Shown piece by piece: positions 58,933 through 64,000 of a stretch of DNA of 64,000 bases; position 1 is the stretch's first letter; the number at the start of each line of letters is the position of its first letter. The notes under the pieces are model-generated. The model had not been told where the DNA came from. It searched no databases and was given only the letters and a program-made list of their open reading frames with translations. Both the position numbers and the translations under genes were made by a program. The stretch covers positions 124,001 through 188,000 of the forward strand of contig PBLV01000015.1 in the NCBI GenBank assembly GCA_002721895.1, in the 5' to 3' direction. Source of the stretch: Verrucomicrobiales bacterium (GTDB lineage: Bacteria > Verrucomicrobiota > Verrucomicrobiae > Limisphaerales > UBA1100).

Positions 58933-60891
58933 CTAGTTTTTGCCTTCCGACTCGGTGAGTTCCCAGTTTTCACCAAAAAATCCTGCGTGCGCAACTCCAT
59001 TGGGAATGCGCTGGGTAATTGGAACTCGTATATCTAAAACAGCGTAGTCAGGCAGCTTAGCGTTTTGCATGGAATTGCTCATATGACCAAATTCGCTGAA
59101 GGTGAAGCCGCTGTTGATGACAATGTAACGCCGCAGATTGTGCGGATTTGGATAAACCAACACGGGGACAAATCGATTCGCGGGCCACTTCTTGTCCCTG
59201 ATACTGACATTCTCTGAGGACCAAGTGATGGGCAAACTGGGAGCTATCTTCGCGATCATTGAGTTTGAAGCCGGATCACCCCAGAGAATAAGGTTGGAGG
59301 ATAGGTCACGAGGGGTCAGTTCCGTGTCTTTCTTTACAATCACATTTCCCCGGAACTGTCTGTGCCACTGGGTCATGGCCTCATCCATTTCTTGTTGAAC
59401 CCATTTGCCAACAGCCACGTTCATAGACTTGCCTGTGGGTTTCACGAAGATGAACCGTGAAAGGAAAGCATCATCAATGGGGCCCTGGAGGCCGGGTGTC
59501 TTGGCCAGATTATTCTGGGCAAAACTGATCGTTGCCTCCCATCGGCCATCTTGTTTCCAAAACATCAGGGGCGCATGCCGTTCGGGAGTCACGGCTAACT
59601 TTTGATTGTCCAGCGTCACGGTGTACTTTGTTGTGCCTTGATTGGGTACTTCCAGTTTTCCCAGCATCAATTTGGTGACATTTCTGGCGGTCACACGGAA
59701 TCTGTATTCCCCCAGATATTCCGCATCCACACGGGCTTCCTTCCAGTGTTGCTGAAGGCCATGAACGCTAACCCATTTTACACGGTTATAGCGAAGTGTA
59801 TGGGTAATCATCCTGACTTTCCGGGCATGGAAGTTTGCCCCGCGATCCACCGCGGCATCAACCAGTCGCGCCAACTCGATTTTTGCCTTGGGCTCATACT
59901 TATGGCCGGTTTTTAAGCCAATGATATGCCTTAATGGGATGCCTTCCTTCTTTAAGGCCGAAGCCATCAAATCTGCCGCCTGCCTTTGTTTGTCGAGTTC
60001 GCCACTGTAGGCGATTGCCGTCGTATTTATAAAATTCCCAGAAACTGGCGGCACATCATACAAGTTCCAGAGTTTTTGTTCCCACCAAGTGGGTTTGGGG
60101 GTTTTGTTGAAAATGTCTTGATAAATCTTGGTATCCACAAAACCCGCCCCCGGAGCTACAGCCGCCCATTCGCCGGCGTAGTGCGCTCCCAGGTGCCATG
60201 CACCTGCCCCGCCCATGGAGAATCCGCGAAGAGCGGTCCGGTGTTTGTCGATGGTGTATTGCATCCGGACATGTCTCAGTGCTTCCATGACATCCACTTC
60301 TCCGGCGAATTTGTATGCGTTGCAATATCGACCGTATGGATGCAGGACAATTGTGTCTCGCGGTTGAAATGCGCTTGGACGTCTGAGGCGTTCTTCGAGA
60401 AATCGAACTTCGCTGAGCATGTTGTTTCGGCCGTGCAGCCAAACATCCAGCCGCCATTGTTTATGCAGCCGAGGATTGTATGATGCCGGCACCTCCAAGC
60501 CATACGGGATCACGGAATCATCAATTTGTGAGCGGTAACCTCGCACGATGAGCCCTGTTGCGCTTGTCCAAGGATGCGCTCCCGCCAATAATTGTTTTGT
60601 GCGCTTCAGGCCCAGAGATAGAAGGTGCCGCGCAGTCCGTGCATCCTCGGGCTTGTAAAACATGTCGTCATCAAGCGCATAGCGCACTGCGTTGTAGAAA
60701 ATCTGTATGTCGGGCAGGAATTGCTTGTGTCTGGGCTTTTGAATTTTTGCCATGGCAACTCTCAAGTTTTCCAGACCTTGATTCAAGGCGGCCCGGTCCA
60801 TGGCGGAAATCCTGATGCCGGGGGCAGGTGCCTTGGCTCCCTGTATCTGAAACGCCACAGCAAAAGCCAGTAGAGAAAGAGCCCGTTTCAC
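58933..60891 (-). CDS. Secreted alpha/beta-hydrolase (prolyl oligopeptidase or esterase-like)
   Basis: 652 residues. Signal peptide (LSLLAFAVAFQIQGAKA). Catalytic serine in GFSMGGAGAW near residue 220 and a likely His in TGHKYEP near residue 325 support an alpha/beta hydrolase core; the rest looks like a C-terminal beta-rich accessory domain with no name I can give. GTG start at 60891. First of a run of four exported proteins. Might be a sugar esterase or peptidase; cannot be set from sequence alone. Confidence 0.78.
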   Translation of the reverse strand: MKRALSLLAFAVAFQIQGAKAPAPGIRISAMDRAALNQGLENLRVAMAKIQKPRHKQFLPDIQIFYNAVRYALDDDMFYKPEDARTARHLLSLGLKRTKQLLAGAHPWTSATGLIVRGYRSQIDDSVIPYGLEVPASYNPRLHKQWRLDVWLHGRNNMLSEVRFLEERLRRPSAFQPRDTIVLHPYGRYCNAYKFAGEVDVMEALRHVRMQYTIDKHRTALRGFSMGGAGAWHLGAHYAGEWAAVAPGAGFVDTKIYQDIFNKTPKPTWWEQKLWNLYDVPPVSGNFINTTAIAYSGELDKQRQAADLMASALKKEGIPLRHIIGLKTGHKYEPKAKIELARLVDAAVDRGANFHARKVRMITHTLRYNRVKWVSVHGLQQHWKEARVDAEYLGEYRFRVTARNVTKLMLGKLEVPNQGTTKYTVTLDNQKLAVTPERHAPLMFWKQDGRWEATISFAQNNLAKTPGLQGPIDDAFLSRFIFVKPTGKSMNVAVGKWVQQEMDEAMTQWHRQFRGNVIVKKDTELTPRDLSSNLILWGDPASNSMIAKIAPSLPITWSSENVSIRDKKWPANRFVPVLVYPNPHNLRRYIVINSGFTFSEFGHMSNSMQNAKLPDYAVLDIRVPITQRIPNGVAHAGFFGENWELTESEGKN

Positions 60892-60969
60892 GGCCTAACC
60901 ATAAAGCAGCGGGAAAAGGAACTCAAGAGCGTCGCCGCGAGGGCTGTAATCTCGATGTCAGCCCCGAAT

Positions 60970-62019
60970 TCATTCAGGCCGCGACAAGGTATCAAGGGCC
61001 GCGGTTCTTTCTTGCTTGGATAGTTTGGCAATGGCTTCGACAGCCTCAAAATACCGGTTCAAGTTACCTTCATGTTTGCGGAGAAGATTCCAAAAAGCGG
61101 CAACTTGCTGGTTGTAAACTGCAATGGCGGCAAGATTGGCGTTATTGAGCGGGCGCTCCGACCAGCGGGCGAGATTGCCATAGGCTGGGTCAGTCGCATG
61201 AAGGTCGTTGATTTCACGCTTTAGGCTTTTGATGACATCCGCCTTTTCATCCCTCATTTCATCTTTAGGCAAGTCCCTCTGATAAAGATTGGCAAGTTTG
61301 GCTCTTGTCCGAAGGATCAACTGCACAAAGTTGGCATGCCGCTCACATTCAGTTCGATAACGTGACTCGCCGTCGCTGTCCCCCCTATGCTGCAGCCACT
61401 TCAATACGGCGGCTTGGGCAGTGGCGGTGGCAAAACTTTCGTTGAATGTGGTGTCTCCGGGGAGGTAGAAGCGTTTGTGAGTCAGTTCATGGAAAATGAG
61501 TTCCGCCAAACTGGTATCGGTTTGTTGAATAAACGTGCTGAGCACGGGATCATCAAACCAGCCAAGCGTCGAATATGCGGGGGCACCGCCGATATGAACA
61601 TCCAGACCCTTGGCGCGGAGTCGGTTGGCATAACGTTTGGCGGCGGTTTCACTGAACCATCCGCGACTGGTGAAATGTCCAGCGACCGGATACCACCATG
61701 ACTTCAATTCAACGCTGAATTCGGGGGCAGCATAAACGACCCAGAGCGCGTATTTTCGGTTTAGGTTCTTATAGAGAGTGTAATTCTTACCCGGGTCAAG
61801 GCTGAGCTTGTCGTGTGCAAATTCTCGTAAATCAAGGACAAGCTTAAGCTTGGCGGTCAATTCTTTGGGTTGTTCAGGGTCGGCAGCTAGCTTCTCGACA
61901 GATTGACGACAGCAAAGCATCTGCGCTTGCCCGGCAATGGCCTGTGTGTAATAAGCCGCAGTTTGGCAACCAGCGGCTGCCAGCAAAACCACGAGAAGAA
62001 GAAGCAGCTTCCATTGCAT
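60970..62019 (-). CDS. Lipoprotein, putative aminopeptidase (PF10023-like)
   Basis: 349 residues from the ATG at 62019 (QWKLLLLLVVLLAAAGC), which gives an exact lipobox LAAAGC. The zinc-peptidase motif FHELTHKRFY with a downstream NESFAT glutamate resembles the gluzincin-like family named putative aminopeptidase. Probably attached to the outer membrane. A start at 62043 would only add eight residues. Function unproven. Confidence 0.8.
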   Translation of the reverse strand: MQWKLLLLLVVLLAAAGCQTAAYYTQAIAGQAQMLCCRQSVEKLAADPEQPKELTAKLKLVLDLREFAHDKLSLDPGKNYTLYKNLNRKYALWVVYAAPEFSVELKSWWYPVAGHFTSRGWFSETAAKRYANRLRAKGLDVHIGGAPAYSTLGWFDDPVLSTFIQQTDTSLAELIFHELTHKRFYLPGDTTFNESFATATAQAAVLKWLQHRGDSDGESRYRTECERHANFVQLILRTRAKLANLYQRDLPKDEMRDEKADVIKSLKREINDLHATDPAYGNLARWSERPLNNANLAAIAVYNQQVAAFWNLLRKHEGNLNRYFEAVEAIAKLSKQERTAALDTLSRPE

Positions 62020-62070
62020 GCGCGGGAGAATTAACACGGCCACTCAGTGCGGGCAACGCTGGGGAATTGC

Positions 62071-62099
62071 TTGAGGGCAAAGAGGCTTACCCGTACAGT
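62071..62099 (+). promoter_or_regulatory. Promoter of tRNA-Arg
   Basis: TTGAGG at 62071-62076, 17-base spacer, TACAGT at 62094-62099; the tRNA begins nine bases later. Geometry matches the tRNA-Gly promoter. Confidence 0.65.
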
Positions 62100-62107
62100 C
62101 ACTGCGG

Positions 62108-62184
62108 GCGCCTGTAGCTCAGCTGGATAGAGCAGCGGTCTTCTAAACCGCAGGTCGTTGGTTCGAGTCCAACCCGGCGCGCCA
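62108..62184 (+). tRNA. tRNA-Arg (TCT)
   Basis: Cloverleaf complete: acceptor GCGCCTG with CCGGCGC (one T-C mismatch at the sixth pair), anticodon stem CGGTC/ACCG region with loop CTTCTAA (anticodon TCT), T arm GTTGGTTCGAGTCCAAC, encoded CCA at 62182-62184. Reads AGA/AGG. Confidence 0.93.
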
Positions 62185-62226
62185 TTTTCTTTCCCACGGG
62201 CTTTCAATGTGTCAAAACCTTCGGTC

Positions 62227-63120
62227 ATGTTGTGTCTCGACGATTTAACCCGACTGGTTGAACGGTATTCGGATGACCTGAAACATACAGTCAGATCGTT
62301 CGATGTGGGAGGGAAAGTAATGGATTTCAATCACGCGCCCCAACTCATGGGGGTGGTGAATTTGTCTCCCGATTCCTGGTACCGCGAGAGTGTCTGCCTT
62401 TCACTGGAGCATGCGGTTCAGCGTGGGCAAACACTTGCGGCACAGGGTGCTGCGATCGTGGATGTGGGGGCGGAATCCAGCATCCTGAATGCCTCCCGGG
62501 CAGATGCAGATTTGCAGCAGTCACGGTTGGTGCCTGTTGTTGGCCCCTTGTCCGATGCAGGTGTGATTGTCTCGGTGGAAACCTATCATCCCTCGGTCGC
62601 ACAGGCGGGGCTGGAAGCCGGGGCATCTGTCCTGAATATTACAGGGCCGGGTAACGCGAAAGAACTTTTCCGAATGGCGGCTGATCATGGAGCCGCTGTC
62701 ATAATTTGTCATGTTCAAGGAGAGAATGTGCGTGAGGTGGGTGACTTGAGGCTTGGGGATGACCCTATTCCGGACATGATGCGATTTTTTGAGAGGGAAA
62801 TTAAAGCGGCGGAAAGTGCCGGAGTTGAGCGAATCTTTGTCGATCCTGGGCTGGGGTTTTATTACAGGAACTTGACCGATAGTTCGGAGAGAGTTGCCTT
62901 TCAAATGCAGACGTTCCTAAACACCTTTCGATTGCGTCGGCTCGGCTGGCCGGTGTGTCATGCCCTCCCGCATGCAGCAGAATTCTTCCGGGAAGAAGTG
63001 CGGTGTGCTGAGCCTTTTTTTGCAACTTTGGCGGCACTTGGGAAAACCAGCCTTTTCCGCACGCACGAAGTTGCACGGACGCGGGCAGTTCTTGAGACGA
63101 TGGGAGCGTGGCGATCCTGA
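62227..63120 (+). CDS. Dihydropteroate synthase-like protein (divergent)
   Basis: 297 residues from ATG 62227; the frame is open back into the tRNA, which is not coding. A TIM barrel with LMGVVNLSPDSW (cf. NVTPDSF of FolP), IVDVGAESS, INITG-like VLNITG, and DPGLGF. Differences from canonical FolP: VSVET replaces VSVDT, so the pterin-binding Asp is Glu; the SRK lysine loop is replaced by a CHALPHAA segment; the final RxH is kept as FRTHE. So it may bind another pterin or another substrate. No folate gene is nearby. Confidence 0.75.
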   Translation: MLCLDDLTRLVERYSDDLKHTVRSFDVGGKVMDFNHAPQLMGVVNLSPDSWYRESVCLSLEHAVQRGQTLAAQGAAIVDVGAESSILNASRADADLQQSRLVPVVGPLSDAGVIVSVETYHPSVAQAGLEAGASVLNITGPGNAKELFRMAADHGAAVIICHVQGENVREVGDLRLGDDPIPDMMRFFEREIKAAESAGVERIFVDPGLGFYYRNLTDSSERVAFQMQTFLNTFRLRRLGWPVCHALPHAAEFFREEVRCAEPFFATLAALGKTSLFRTHEVARTRAVLETMGAWRS

Positions 63121-63149
63121 GATGATGGCTCCGACCCGGCCAGTGCGGG

Positions 63150-63383
63150 CTACTTGACGCGTTCTTTTTTGCGCTGGGCTCCGCCTGTATTCCAGATTTT
63201 GTCCCGGATCACGGCCTCCACGTCACGAATTTCCTGCTTGATGCCCGCTTGCTTGGATTTCTTGAATTCCTCGCGCAATTCCCGCTCCAAACGCTGAAGT
63301 TCGTCGATGCGGAGATTACGGAGTTTTGGGTTCACGAGGCGGCGAGTGTGAAGCTGTGTGGTGATGCTGGCAAGTGGGATCAT
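63150..63383 (-). CDS. Small coupled protein of unknown function
   Basis: 77 residues, rich in Arg, Lys and Glu and predicted helical (LRIDELQRLERELREEFKK). ATG at 63383 overlaps the stop of the methyltransferase gene by four bases, supporting real expression. No known domain is recognised. The dihydropteroate-synthase-like gene ends 29 bases away on the other strand. Confidence 0.6.
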   Translation of the reverse strand: MIPLASITTQLHTRRLVNPKLRNLRIDELQRLERELREEFKKSKQAGIKQEIRDVEAVIRDKIWNTGGAQRKKERVK

Positions 63384-64000
63384 TCAGCATGGCAAAGAAA
63401 AACGGCTTCTTCACCTGACCTCAGAGCACGATGGTCTCGGCAACAGACTCCCAGTTCGTCGAGCCATTGGAGAACCAGGGCCGTTGTGTGGCGGTTGGAG
63501 TAAAATGCGAGCAGCGAGTCACCTAGGGCAAATCGGAATGTAGTTCCGTGGCAGATGATCTCAAGCGGGGCATTAAAAATCCAATGAGCTTCAATCCGCC
63601 GAAGGCCCGATTGACTGGCCGCTTGGGAAAAGACAAGTTCGCCCTTTGTGATGCCTATTTCTTCCAAGGCCCCAAGGATCCAGTCTCGGGTGGGCTGATT
63701 GTCGTACTGGGGCAATATTTTAGCCACACCATCATCATAGTTTCTTCCTGGGGCTAAATTTGCGCTCAACAACAGCCAATCTCCGGGGCGCAGGATTTGC
63801 GACAATTGCCTGGCCAAAAGTTTTGGGGGGAAATTTGGAATCACTCCAAACAAGGTGAAAATGCATGGCAATCCGTCTGGTAACAGTGATCGAAGGAATT
63901 TCCCCGGACCATCGGCATTCGCAAGATCCAGCAGACAGGAATGATTGTTCTGGGCGGGTGAATTGCGAATGGCTTCGCATGTTAAATCTTCACTGATATC
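63380..64000 (-). CDS. SAM-dependent methyltransferase, EgtD-like (5' truncated by window edge)
   Basis: The frame is open from the window edge (base 64000) to the stop at 63380, so at least 206 residues are present, and the gene starts outside. LFGVIPNFPPKLLARQLS followed by LRPGDWLLLSANLAP resembles the histidine-specific methyltransferase family (EgtD), which makes trimethylhistidine for ergothioneine. Only the C-terminal part is here, so the N-terminal SAM site cannot be checked. Its stop overlaps the start of the small coupled gene. Confidence 0.65.
   Translation of the reverse strand, partial: DISEDLTCEAIRNSPAQNNHSCLLDLANADGPGKFLRSLLPDGLPCIFTLFGVIPNFPPKLLARQLSQILRPGDWLLLSANLAPGRNYDDGVAKILPQYDNQPTRDWILGALEEIGITKGELVFSQAASQSGLRRIEAHWIFNAPLEIICHGTTFRFALGDSLLAFYSNRHTTALVLQWLDELGVCCRDHRALRSGEEAVFLCHAE

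Noticed and set aside
62158..62226. In-frame TTG start of the DHPS-like gene inside tRNA-Arg
   Set aside because: Would translate the tRNA 3' half; the ATG at 62227 gives a normal N terminus.

Overview
The window looks like one chromosome segment of a Gram-negative member of the Verrucomicrobiota, perhaps an aquatic Pedosphaera/Limisphaerales-type lineage. The reasons are a fused LpxC-FabZ with LpxA (lipid A synthesis), a long IspG with an insert domain, two PSD1 (DUF1549/DUF1553) plus DUF1501 secreted gene pairs of the kind abundant in Planctomycetota and Verrucomicrobiota, several Gfo/Idh/MocA oxidoreductases, and a very large signal peptidase I. This placement is inferred from gene content only.

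Layout. 1-10.2 kb, mostly plus strand: end of lpxC-fabZ, lpxA, then a near-continuous envelope/isoprenoid run purA-uppS-cdsA-dxr-rseP-ispG, broken only by a reverse-strand PHP phosphatase gene. 10.2-16.2 kb, minus strand: a large hybrid sensor kinase followed by a HIT protein, PhoH-like ATPase, YbeY and RecO, with short gaps or small overlaps. 16.3-21.5 kb: a promoter-driven DUF3568-type lipoprotein; accD, comF and a CPBP protease on the minus strand; and, divergently, a small kinase-like protein with no standard start codon and an SBF-type transporter. 21.5-26.1 kb: first DUF1501/PSD1 pair. 26.1-33.9 kb: tRNA-Ser, a lipoprotein, an MFS transporter, a beta-propeller glycosidase-like protein with an oxidoreductase, threonine synthase, lysS and a Dabb protein. 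33.9-37.2 kb: FHA protein, pyrC-carA and tRNA-Gly. 37.2-42.5 kb is GC-rich: a TIGR04282-type glycosyltransferase, an amino-sugar-like cluster (oxidoreductase, PIG-L deacetylase, NagB-like deaminase), a MOSC protein and serS. glgA starts in the same GC-rich style and drops sharply in GC about 100 bases in.

44-60.9 kb is a long minus-strand series. It begins with four secreted proteins (alpha/beta hydrolase, beta-propeller dehydrogenase-like protein, second PSD1, second DUF1501), followed by housekeeping genes tilS, ftsH, rpe, a phosphohexomutase, lepA and lepB, with small gaps or overlaps. The end of the window holds an aminopeptidase-like lipoprotein, tRNA-Arg, a divergent dihydropteroate-synthase-like protein, a small coupled gene and a truncated EgtD-like methyltransferase gene.

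Together the genes cover lipid A, isoprenoid and phospholipid synthesis, membrane proteolysis and protein export, pyrimidine/purine synthesis, translation, and secreted proteins likely used in polysaccharide or glycoside breakdown. I found no transposase, CRISPR array, phage module or replication origin. The clearest oddities are the non-AUG start and Lys-to-Arg change in the kinase-like gene, the composition break inside glgA, the DHPS-like protein lacking key canonical residues, and a NagB homologue with an altered active-site loop.
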